Shown piece by piece: positions 20,397-28,840 of a DNA stretch of 35,088 bases (its first letter is position 1; each line of letters begins with the position of its first letter). The notes under the pieces are model-generated. The model saw nothing but the letters and a program-made list of their open reading frames with translations, made no database searches and was not told the DNA's origin. Both the position numbers and the translations under genes were made by a program. The stretch spans positions 1 to 35,088 of the forward strand of contig JAKUNM010000010.1 of assembly GCA_022451865.1 (NCBI GenBank). The letters run 5' to 3'. The DNA is from Dehalococcoidia bacterium. Lineage in GTDB: Bacteria; Chloroflexota; Dehalococcoidia; UBA2979.

Positions 20397-21317
20397 ATGA
20401 ATAATGAATCAGCAATTCACACTACATACATATTCTGTGAAGACTTGTTTAAGATTTATAAATCAGAGCAACTTGAAGTTGTTGCCCTCCGGGGTCTTGA
20501 TCTTCAAGTGAACCACGGGGAGCTTATGGCAATAGTCGGAGCATCTGGTTCAGGGAAATCAACGCTCCTTAATATTTTAGCGGGACTAGATCAACCTTCC
20601 GCAGGACAAATTACAGTAGGTGAATTCAACCTATTAACTATCACACCTGAAGAACTTGTTGACTATAGAAGAAATGAAGTTGGTTTTGTATGGCAGCAAA
20701 CTTCACGTAATTTAATACCGTATTTATCTGCAGAACAAAACATTACAGTTCCACTAATTCTAGATGGTGCATCACGTAATCAAGCAAACGAACGAGCAAA
20801 ATTATTATTAGATGCAGTCCACCTAAGTCATCGTAGCAGACAGAAACCAAATGAACTTTCTGGAGGAGAACAGCAAAGAATTGCAATTGCAGTAGCACTT
20901 GCTAACAGTCCCACTTTACTGCTTGCTGATGAACCGACGGGAGAACTAGACAGCACAACTGCAGATGAGGTTTTTCAAGTTTTCCACGACTTAAATGAAA
21001 ATTTAGGTGTAACGATCGTAATTGTTACACATGACACAGATATTATTTCTAAAGTCGATAGAGTAGTTGCAATGAGGGATGGAAAAACAAGCAGTGAACA
21101 AATCCGTAGTATCCAATACTCAAAAGGTAAAGGTGAAGTATTAGAAGAATTTGCAATCGTCGATCATTCTGGAAGATTACAAATTCCTCGCAAATATTTA
21201 GATGAGATGGGCATTAACAAAAGGGCACGTTTGAATTTTTCACCCGATGGACACGTAGAAATTAGATCTACGCAAGACACCGAAGACAGAAGGGCAATGT
21301 GGGATCAGAAGGATTGA
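20397..21317 (+). CDS. ABC transporter ATP-binding protein (MacB/LolD-like) with C-terminal AbrB/SpoVT-like domain
   Basis: Walker [10 protein letters not shown], signature LSGGEQQR, Walker [14 protein letters not shown]-terminal [42 protein letters not shown]. Confidence 0.93.
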   Translation: MNNESAIHTTYIFCEDLFKIYKSEQLEVVALRGLDLQVNHGELMAIVGASGSGKSTLLNILAGLDQPSAGQITVGEFNLLTITPEELVDYRRNEVGFVWQQTSRNLIPYLSAEQNITVPLILDGASRNQANERAKLLLDAVHLSHRSRQKPNELSGGEQQRIAIAVALANSPTLLLADEPTGELDSTTADEVFQVFHDLNENLGVTIVIVTHDTDIISKVDRVVAMRDGKTSSEQIRSIQYSKGKGEVLEEFAIVDHSGRLQIPRKYLDEMGINKRARLNFSPDGHVEIRSTQDTEDRRAMWDQKD

Positions 21318-21991
21318 ATTCGAATCTAATGCTAGTTGCATCAAATATTACTCGTGATTTCTTTACAGGAGGCATAAACGTTCGTGCCTTAGACAATATA
21401 AATCTATCTGTGCAAAAAGGAGAATTCCTAGCAGTTATTGGTAGATCAGGTTCTGGAAAAACAACTCTACTGAACGTAATCGCAGGATTAGATCAGCCAA
21501 CACACGGAACAGTTGTGATCAATGATCAAGATATTTCGAGTTTCTCAGATCGCCAAATGACCGAACTGAGAAGACATCATATAGGTTTTGTCTTTCAATC
21601 ATTTGGGTTACTCCCCTTGATGTCTGCTGCTGAAAATATTGAACTAGCTTTAAGAATTGCTGGCACTAATAAAAAACATCGAAGAGAGAGAACACTTGAA
21701 TTGTTAGAGCTTGTCGGACTAGAAAATCGTTCGCAACATAGACCTTATGAACTATCAGGTGGAGAACAGCAAAGAGTTGCTGTTGCAAGAGCTATCGCAA
21801 ATAATCCTCCACTAATTATTGCTGATGAACCTACAGGAGAATTGGATTCCAATACTGGCCAACAAATTTTTACATTATTACGTAAAGTAGCAGAAGCTGG
21901 AGTCACAGTTATTACAGCCACACATGATCCATTCGTCATAGATCATGTAGATCGAGTTGTAGAAATGAATGATGGAAAGTTATTAAGTTAA
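21299..21991 (+). CDS. ABC transporter ATP-binding protein (MacB/LolD-like)
   Basis: Walker [30 protein letters not shown]. The true start may be the internal ATG at 21329 (MLVASNITRDFF). Confidence 0.94.
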   Translation: MGSEGLNSNLMLVASNITRDFFTGGINVRALDNINLSVQKGEFLAVIGRSGSGKTTLLNVIAGLDQPTHGTVVINDQDISSFSDRQMTELRRHHIGFVFQSFGLLPLMSAAENIELALRIAGTNKKHRRERTLELLELVGLENRSQHRPYELSGGEQQRVAVARAIANNPPLIIADEPTGELDSNTGQQIFTLLRKVAEAGVTVITATHDPFVIDHVDRVVEMNDGKLLS

Positions 21992-22011
21992 TATCCGAGA
22001 AAGAAAATATT

Positions 22012-22596
22012 TTGCCACTTTTACATATTATTAACGCAAAAATAAAAAAAACGACCTTTGAAAATGAAATTGCTGCTGCATTAGAAAAAGCAACAGCCAT
22101 GAGTAATATTCCCGTAGTGAATTCAATCGCTTCAGGGCTTTCAGATGACTCGATAGGTATAGGAGTTTGGTTAGATAACACTGATGATCTTGAAACTTTT
22201 GCTGCCTCGGAAGAACATCTAGTTTTTATTATGCAAGGATTAGCTCCTATCATTGAATCTTTGTGGAGTGCAGCTATAGATTGCAATGATTCAATACCTA
22301 GTAAGGATATCGATTTGATTTTTTGGCTATATGCTTTTCTTGATCATGAAGGGATTTTTGAATGGGAAATTCAAAAAATACTGAATGACATAGCTCATTT
22401 ACCTGGAAGAAGCTGGGAGGGGATCACTATCGAAGAACGAGACCATTTTCGTGCAGGAGGTATAGTTTTAATTAACAAAAATGAATATGAAATTTTCTCA
22501 AAAAAATTGGAGGAAGCTAAGTCAAATTGGGGGGATCTAGTCAATTCATTAACAGAAGAATTCTATACCCAAGACACTCTTGTATCGACAAGTTGA
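22012..22596 (+). CDS. Conserved-looking hypothetical protein (194 aa) downstream of the ABC cassette
   Basis: Uninterrupted ORF, TTG start, co-directional and close to the ATPase gene; no recognised family. Confidence 0.6.
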   Translation: MPLLHIINAKIKKTTFENEIAAALEKATAMSNIPVVNSIASGLSDDSIGIGVWLDNTDDLETFAASEEHLVFIMQGLAPIIESLWSAAIDCNDSIPSKDIDLIFWLYAFLDHEGIFEWEIQKILNDIAHLPGRSWEGITIEERDHFRAGGIVLINKNEYEIFSKKLEEAKSNWGDLVNSLTEEFYTQDTLVSTS

Positions 22597-23361
22597 TTAA
22601 TTACTCAGTTGTAGAACTATATCGCCATTATCGTAACGGATCATTTCATGAGGAGGTAAAGTGTTAATCCAAACACTTGCTAAAGCGCGACCATTGCGAA
22701 CAACCAAACGCCAAGTATCATAAGTCCCTGCAGGCACTTTAACTAATTCTTTAGGAAAAATTCTAACGGACATACTATTAATTTCGTTATCCAGAACAAG
22801 TGATGCATTATAAGAAATCTCTGTGACTTCAGAAAAATTAAGGGTACGCCATAACCAGAATGAGGATTCATTATCGAAATAGTTTCCTATCAGATCCAAT
22901 GATTGATTTTCAGTTCCATCTTGGGTAGTTATCGTTGAATTGAGCTTTGGCAAATCTGGATTATTATCATAGATCCATTCATAGACATCATTTATTTGTT
23001 TTTTATCAAGGTTGACATGTGATATTTCCCTTAATCCCGCTAAAGGTTTAAGTGTTTGCGAATCAACGACCAATATTATTTCATCTGTTGCAAATTGATC
23101 TCTAGAAGATGAATATTTCTGTTCCAATACCAAACGTCCATCATTTATAAATGAAGATAAAAATCCGAAAGCAATTACATCCTCTTGAGAATTAATTATT
23201 TCATATTTATGCTGCTGATCATTTTCAAAAGGAATTTGATAAACAATTGGTTCATTAATTACATTGAGAAGGCTTGCTTGAGAATTATCACAACTTAAAA
23301 ATAGAAATAGACAAAGTACAGTTGAACTTATTAGAAGAGATAATGATTTTAGCTTAACCAA
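22597..23361 (-). CDS. Putative lipoprotein of unknown function
   Basis: N-terminal hydrophobic signal ending FLFLSCDN (lipobox-like Cys); overlaps the upstream aldolase gene by 8 nt. Confidence 0.7.
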   Translation of the reverse strand: MVKLKSLSLLISSTVLCLFLFLSCDNSQASLLNVINEPIVYQIPFENDQQHKYEIINSQEDVIAFGFLSSFINDGRLVLEQKYSSSRDQFATDEIILVVDSQTLKPLAGLREISHVNLDKKQINDVYEWIYDNNPDLPKLNSTITTQDGTENQSLDLIGNYFDNESSFWLWRTLNFSEVTEISYNASLVLDNEINSMSVRIFPKELVKVPAGTYDTWRLVVRNGRALASVWINTLPPHEMIRYDNGDIVLQLSN

Positions 23362-24397
23362 TCATATTCTCCGTCGTTTTTTGTACTTGTTCTATAACCA
23401 CATCAATTGATTCTTCAGGAATATCTAGATGTGTGACCATCCTAAGTGTATTAGGAACAGTTGAGCTAACAAGTATTCCATGATCAGCTAAATCATTTTG
23501 CAAAATGGCAACATCAATTTTTTCAGAGCTGATAAAAATCATATTTGTTTGTACTAAATTTAAATCTACATCAATTCCTGAAATTTGAGTCAACCCTTCA
23601 GCAAGGCGGCGAGCATTAATATGATCAATTCCAATCCGTTCAATATTATTCTCTAAAGCGAATAAAGCGGCTGCAGCAATAATCCCAGATTGTCGCATTG
23701 CACCTCCAACCTGGCGACGAATGGAACGTGCACTGCTAATAAATTCTTCTGAACCTGTCAACACAGAACCAACAGGTGCGCCCAACCCTTTAGAAAAACA
23801 AAAAGATAAAGTATCAGCATCTTGTACTAAGGAAGAAACGTCTGTTTCTAAAGCACAAGCAGCATTAAATATTCTAGCGCCATCAATATGTACAGACGCA
23901 CCTGCATTGTGAGCAATTCCAGCAATTTCAGTAATTTCGCTTTGAGGAATGACGGTACCACCACAACGATTTTGTGTGTTTTCTAAACACATAACTTTAG
24001 AAATAGACTTTTCAGATTTAAAATGAGATTCAATTTCATCGATATTCATACGACCATTTTTTTGATTACGCACTATACCTAAATGTATTCCACCAAGAGC
24101 TGGGGCTCCTAAGCCTTCATGGTGAAGGATATGTGATTCAGATCCAACAATAGCTTGATCACCTCTTCCGCAATGTGTCAAAAGTGCTATTAAATTAGCC
24201 ATTGTTCCACTAGGTACGAATAGGGCAGCTTGCTTGCCGACAACTTTTGCAGCCTTTGCCTCTAATAGTTTAACTGTGGGATCATCACCTAAAACATCAT
24301 CCCCTACTAAAGAATCCTTGATTATCTCTCGCATAGCTAACGAAGGACGACTGACAGTATCAGATCGTAAATCGATAACACTCATTTTTACCTCCAA
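23354..24397 (-). CDS. GntG-type PLP-dependent aldolase (low-specificity threonine aldolase family)
   Basis: IDLRSDTVSRPS, LFVPSGTMANLIAL, HIDGARIFNA, FCFSKGLGAPVGSVL, RRQVGGAMRQSGIIAAAAL; likely start at 24385 (MSVIDLRSD). Confidence 0.94.
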   Translation of the reverse strand: MEVKMSVIDLRSDTVSRPSLAMREIIKDSLVGDDVLGDDPTVKLLEAKAAKVVGKQAALFVPSGTMANLIALLTHCGRGDQAIVGSESHILHHEGLGAPALGGIHLGIVRNQKNGRMNIDEIESHFKSEKSISKVMCLENTQNRCGGTVIPQSEITEIAGIAHNAGASVHIDGARIFNAACALETDVSSLVQDADTLSFCFSKGLGAPVGSVLTGSEEFISSARSIRRQVGGAMRQSGIIAAAALFALENNIERIGIDHINARRLAEGLTQISGIDVDLNLVQTNMIFISSEKIDVAILQNDLADHGILVSSTVPNTLRMVTHLDIPEESIDVVIEQVQKTTENMIG

Positions 24398-24428
24398 CCA
24401 ACGGACATTGATTTAAAATGTTCAAATT

Positions 24429-24890
24429 TTAATTATCTTGCTTACGCTCCCAGATGGTTTCATAACCTTCACCACCAGAAATTGCCAATTGAATATCAAT
24501 TTTTTCTAATTGTAATGCTTCTTGATATATTAGTTTTGCATCATTAACAGCCTGTAACCCAGCACTTTCAAAAAAACGTTTTTCCAAAACTTGCCACAAA
24601 CCTAATATTCTTAACATTCTTATGCTCTGAGCCCAATGAAAAACAGTAATTTGAGTAGGTAATTCTAATTCAGGACGTGTTGTACGTAAATAACGATAAC
24701 GCTCTTCTGCAGAATTAGCAGGTGGAACTAAACGAATTAAGGGCATGTTATTTTCCCCTAAACGTGTATCCACTAAAAGCCTTTGGTGAATATGAGAAAA
24801 ACGAACCACAAAAACATCTGTAGTTTCTAAAACAATCTTAATAGCTTCAAAGTCAATCCCAGAATTGGACTCCATATACGTGACCCACAC
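24429..24890 (-). CDS. Hypothetical protein (about 150 aa)
   Basis: Uninterrupted ORF in a co-directional run of genes; no recognised domain. Possible internal start MESNSGIDFEAI. Confidence 0.65.
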   Translation of the reverse strand: MWVTYMESNSGIDFEAIKIVLETTDVFVVRFSHIHQRLLVDTRLGENNMPLIRLVPPANSAEERYRYLRTTRPELELPTQITVFHWAQSIRMLRILGLWQVLEKRFFESAGLQAVNDAKLIYQEALQLEKIDIQLAISGGEGYETIWERKQDN

Positions 24891-24897
24891 AAATTCC

Positions 24898-25665
24898 TTA
24901 AAAAATACGATAATCTCTATCCAGATAAGGAATCTTAATTATTCCTATCATTTGCAATCCAAAAAGTATTAACAATACCCCACCAATTCTAGTAAACAGA
25001 GGAATATTTTGCTGAATACTATTACCAACTAATCCAACTGATGCACCCAATAATGCAAATACTACACCAAATCCCAGAACAAACGAACAGGCATGTCGAA
25101 CAACTTGAGAACGTCTATTGAATGACAAATTATTATCGATAGCAGATTCTCCCGCAATATTTATTAAATATGCTGGAACCAATGGTAGTACACATGGAGA
25201 TAAAAATGACAATACCCCTCCTAAAAAAGCTATAAATGGTCCAAAAAAATTACTGGTATCCAAACTCAAATTACTTTCCATATCAAAAGTATTACTCAAT
25301 ATTGAACCATAGCCCATAAGATAATTATTTAATCGAGAAAATTCATTGAAAAACAATAACAGGCCCATCAAGATAAAAATAAATGCACCACTGATAGTAA
25401 TAATTCTTATTTTCGCCTGAGTATATCTTAATCTTGGCATTATCCATTCAAAAAAAAGTGCTATTAAGATAAACCAAATTCCCATACCCATTGCATATGA
25501 CAGTAATAAAATCCCTCCTTGAATAGCAGTCCCTGAAGTAGCAGCTAGGGTAAGTGCTACTCCCAGAATTGGCCCTACACACGGAGACCATGCCACTGCA
25601 AAAGTTACTCCAATGAGAAATGAACGCAAATACGAATTATTTTGAATACCCATTAGAAAAATCAC
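24898..25665 (-). CDS. ccdA: CcdA-like cytochrome c biogenesis/thiol-redox membrane protein with swapped (circularly permuted) halves
   Basis: Six predicted TMs; VTFAVAWSPCVGPILGVALTLAATSG (normally the second half) precedes FIAFLGGVLSFLSPCVLPLVPAYLINIAG (normally the first half). GTG start 25665 or ATG 25653. Confidence 0.85.
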   Translation of the reverse strand: MIFLMGIQNNSYLRSFLIGVTFAVAWSPCVGPILGVALTLAATSGTAIQGGILLLSYAMGMGIWFILIALFFEWIMPRLRYTQAKIRIITISGAFIFILMGLLLFFNEFSRLNNYLMGYGSILSNTFDMESNLSLDTSNFFGPFIAFLGGVLSFLSPCVLPLVPAYLINIAGESAIDNNLSFNRRSQVVRHACSFVLGFGVVFALLGASVGLVGNSIQQNIPLFTRIGGVLLILFGLQMIGIIKIPYLDRDYRIF

Positions 25666-25690
25666 TCAAATATGTAACTTTTAAGATTTC

Positions 25691-25888
25691 TTAAGATTCT
25701 ATCCCAAGTATCTTCAATCTTAACATGTCATACTTTTCCTTGGCACGAGCTTCACGGCCCAACAGCCCTTTTATTTTATCTGGAGACATTTTTTTACCTT
25801 CAAGAAGTAATTCATGTAAATCTTGTAATTGCAATTGCCAATATGACAATGCTTCTAGATATTCAGTTTTTAATTCAGAGTCAATCAT
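25691..25888 (-). CDS. Small hypothetical protein (65 aa)
   Basis: ORF MIDSELKTEYLEALSYWQLQLQDLHELLLEGKKMSPDKIKGLLGREARAKEKYDMLRLKILGIES; helical, charged, co-directional. Confidence 0.55.
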   Translation of the reverse strand: MIDSELKTEYLEALSYWQLQLQDLHELLLEGKKMSPDKIKGLLGREARAKEKYDMLRLKILGIES

Positions 25889-25930
25889 GACAATAAATTC
25901 AACCTAAACTTCCTATATTTATGATTTACG

Positions 25931-26008
25931 TGGTAGCGCATACGGGATTCGAACCCGTGATCTCTGCCGTGAGAGGGCAGTGTCCTAGGCCGCTAGACGA
26001 ATGCGCCA
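25931..26008 (-). tRNA. tRNA-Glu (anticodon CTC), CCA encoded
   Basis: Minus strand: TGGCGCA acceptor, anticodon arm CTGCC-CTCTCAC-GGCAG, T arm ACGGGTTCGAATCCCGT, closing acceptor TGCGCTA + CCA. Confidence 0.95.
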
Positions 26009-26025
26009 CGTCCGAATAATAGCAT

Positions 26026-26583
26026 CTATCTGTGTAATCGGGGATCGTCTCTCGTAATTTCAGTCATTTTGTTTTTATGAAGTGCAGCAAGGTGGCTATA
26101 AATTTCAGGATTACGGTTTACCCATTCTTCTGATTGACTCCCTGCAATAGTTCGTTTTACAACTGCAGGGGCACCAACAACCAACATTTCTGCAGGGACA
26201 TCAAGATCTGGAAGTACCACAGCACCAGCAGCAACCAGAGTACGCGAACCAATATTACATCCATCCAAAATCAATGCACCATTCCCTATAAGAGCACCTT
26301 CGCCAATTGTTGCACCATGAACCACACAATTATGTGCAATAGAAGCTTTTTTACCTATTAAAACCGGAAATCCATCTCTCCCATGAATAATGGCACCATC
26401 TTGAATATTCGCATCCTGAGCAATATGTATGTAGTTTGTATCGCCGCGCACTACTGCGCCATACCAAATTGAGACTCCTGATTCAATTCTTACATCACCC
26501 ACTACACTGGCGGTTGGGGCGATAAATGCAGAAGGATCAATTTGTGGAACTTTATCTCCTATGGCAAAGATTGGCATTGGCAC
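26026..26583 (-). CDS. Gamma-carbonic anhydrase family protein (left-handed beta-helix)
   Basis: IWYGAVVRGDTNYIHIAQDANIQDGAIIH..., IGKKASIAHNCVVHGATIGEGALIGNGALI hexapeptide repeats with His ligands. Confidence 0.93.
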   Translation of the reverse strand: MPMPIFAIGDKVPQIDPSAFIAPTASVVGDVRIESGVSIWYGAVVRGDTNYIHIAQDANIQDGAIIHGRDGFPVLIGKKASIAHNCVVHGATIGEGALIGNGALILDGCNIGSRTLVAAGAVVLPDLDVPAEMLVVGAPAVVKRTIAGSQSEEWVNRNPEIYSHLAALHKNKMTEITRDDPRLHR

Positions 26584-26608
26584 TCCTAAAATATGTCAAG
26601 GAAAAAAT

Positions 26609-28756
26609 TTAAGATTGAATACGTTGAACAGATATTACACCACGAACACCATCAAGAGCAGAAAGCAGATTAATAAATTCTGCACCACCTTCTGTTTCGA
26701 GTGTTAAATCGACTACCGTTGTCCTGTCTTTGCGTTCGTTTGTACGTACACCTATCATGTTAGCCTCGCCATTTGCCAATATAGTACTTATATCTCTAAG
26801 TAGACCGATTCGATCCCAAGCAATTACCTCGACACGAGCAGAATACATCCCAACATTCAGATCCCAATCACATTCTAACAATCGTTCATGATCAACTACG
26901 CGTGCGAGATTATTGCATGTATTACGATGGACTGTCACTCCACCACCTCTTGTGACAAATCCAATTATTTGATCTCCCGGCAATGGGCTGCAGCATCTTC
27001 CAAGATTGATATGCAGACCTGTGCTACCTAGCACTCTAACGTTAGCATTATCGCCTAATTTCACTAGTGATGAAGAAATATTAAGGATTTCAGGTTTTGA
27101 GTGCTGTGACAAAATCAAACCAAGATGCTCAGAAGAAACATCCCCAGACCCTAATGCCATATAAAGTTCAGATTGAGATCGTAATTTAAAGCTCTCCCAG
27201 ATTTTAGATGGTGTTTTATTGATCGCTAAACGACGCATCTCCCTATCAAAAAGTTCCCTCCCGCGATCAACATTTTCATCTTTTTGTTGTCGACGAAACC
27301 ATTGTCGAACTTTTTGCCTTGAGTGGTTAGAGCCCAAATATCCTAGCGAAGGAAGTAACCAATCCCTAGATGGACCTCGAACTGTACGACTACGAATAAT
27401 TTCAATCGCATCACCGTTTTCAATGATCGTGGTTAATGGAACAAGTTTTCCATTAATTTTTGCCCCTGCACAGCTGTGGCCTAGATCTGTATGAATCCGA
27501 TAAGCAAAATCGATAGGCGTAGATCCTCGAGGTAAAATTAATACATCACCTTTAGGTGTATGCACGAAAACTTGATCAACAAAAACATCAGTTTTAATAG
27601 ATTCAAGAAAATCTTCAGTTCCTTCTTGTTGCCATTCAATTAAGTGCCTTAACCACGACATACGTTCTTCATAACGATAATCTCTATGAGATAAATTACT
27701 TTTATACTGCCAATGTGCAGCAACTCCATATTCGGCAATTTCATGCATTTCTTCAGTACGTATTTGCACTTCAAATAAACGCTGTCCTGGACCGTATACA
27801 CTCGTATGTAAGGATTGATATAAAGATTCTTTTGGATTAGCAATGTAATCATCAAAACCAGCAGGCACAGGCCTCCAAGTTTGATGAATTATGCCCAATG
27901 CTGCATAACAATCACTTACTGATTCCACAACAACTCTTAAAGCGAGTAAATCATGAATTTCATCAAATCCTTTTAATTCATGTTCGTATCTTTGTTCTTT
28001 TTCAAAAATTGAATATAAATGTTTTGCTCTCCCTTTTACTTCACACTTAATTTCCGCAACTTTAAGTGCTTTCAAAAGTTGATCTTCTAATCTTCGTACA
28101 TATCGTTCGCGTTCACTTCTTTTAGAATCTAGATTTTTTGCTATACGTACATATTCTTGCGGCTCTAAGTAACGAAAAGATAAATCTTCTAATTCCCATT
28201 GGATTTGTGTAATACCTAATCTAGAAGCTAATGGTGCATAAATTTCACGCGTTTCTTCAGCGATAGCTTTTTGTCTCTTGTCTGAAAGGTATTCCAATGT
28301 TCGCATATTATGTAATCGATCTGCGAGTTTTATTATTACAACGCGAACATCTTGCGCCATTGCTAAAAACATTTTACGCAAAGTTTCAGCATCAGTTTGA
28401 GCATTAGAAAGATTGGGAATTTTTTCAATCTTAGTAGCACCTTCAACAAGATTAGCTATATTTTCCCCAAATTTTTCTTTAAGTTGTTCTGTGGTTACTC
28501 CACAATCTTCTACAACATCGTGCAATAATGATGCTGCAATTGTTTGAGAATCCATTTTGATATTTGCTAAAAGGGAAGCAACTGCAAGCGGATGAGTAAT
28601 ATAAAGATCACCAGATTTACGTTTTTGTCCTTGATGTGCTCGATTTGCAAAATCAAATACCGCGAGTAACTCGTTAATTCTTTCGACAGGCAAATATGTT
28701 TCGAGTGTTTCGATTAAATTTTGTACTTTAGCAGTCACATTTTCGGTCGCGACCAT
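26609..28756 (-). CDS. rel: RelA/SpoT-family (p)ppGpp synthetase/hydrolase
   Basis: HD motif ASLLHDVVEDC, synthetase YQSLHTSVYGP, TGS domain VFVHTPKGDVLILPRGSTPIDFAY, C-terminal ACT domain. Confidence 0.96.
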   Translation of the reverse strand: MVATENVTAKVQNLIETLETYLPVERINELLAVFDFANRAHQGQKRKSGDLYITHPLAVASLLANIKMDSQTIAASLLHDVVEDCGVTTEQLKEKFGENIANLVEGATKIEKIPNLSNAQTDAETLRKMFLAMAQDVRVVIIKLADRLHNMRTLEYLSDKRQKAIAEETREIYAPLASRLGITQIQWELEDLSFRYLEPQEYVRIAKNLDSKRSERERYVRRLEDQLLKALKVAEIKCEVKGRAKHLYSIFEKEQRYEHELKGFDEIHDLLALRVVVESVSDCYAALGIIHQTWRPVPAGFDDYIANPKESLYQSLHTSVYGPGQRLFEVQIRTEEMHEIAEYGVAAHWQYKSNLSHRDYRYEERMSWLRHLIEWQQEGTEDFLESIKTDVFVDQVFVHTPKGDVLILPRGSTPIDFAYRIHTDLGHSCAGAKINGKLVPLTTIIENGDAIEIIRSRTVRGPSRDWLLPSLGYLGSNHSRQKVRQWFRRQQKDENVDRGRELFDREMRRLAINKTPSKIWESFKLRSQSELYMALGSGDVSSEHLGLILSQHSKPEILNISSSLVKLGDNANVRVLGSTGLHINLGRCCSPLPGDQIIGFVTRGGGVTVHRNTCNNLARVVDHERLLECDWDLNVGMYSARVEVIAWDRIGLLRDISTILANGEANMIGVRTNERKDRTTVVDLTLETEGGAEFINLLSALDGVRGVISVQRIQS

Positions 28757-28840
28757 CGTCTATAAAGACTAACATGCTAGTAAGAACTAGTCAGTGAATT
28801 TTTTTGTTGTAATTAGTATATAAGAATTGGAGAAGATTAC

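Noticed and set aside
21008-21031. gtgtaac...gttacac inverted repeat in the first ATPase gene
   Set aside because: 7-bp arms with a 10-nt loop are common by chance; inside conserved coding sequence.
28757-28840. Short tagt/acta repeats between rel and hisS as an operator
   Set aside because: Only 5-bp interrupted symmetry; the divergent intergenic region is simply AT-rich.
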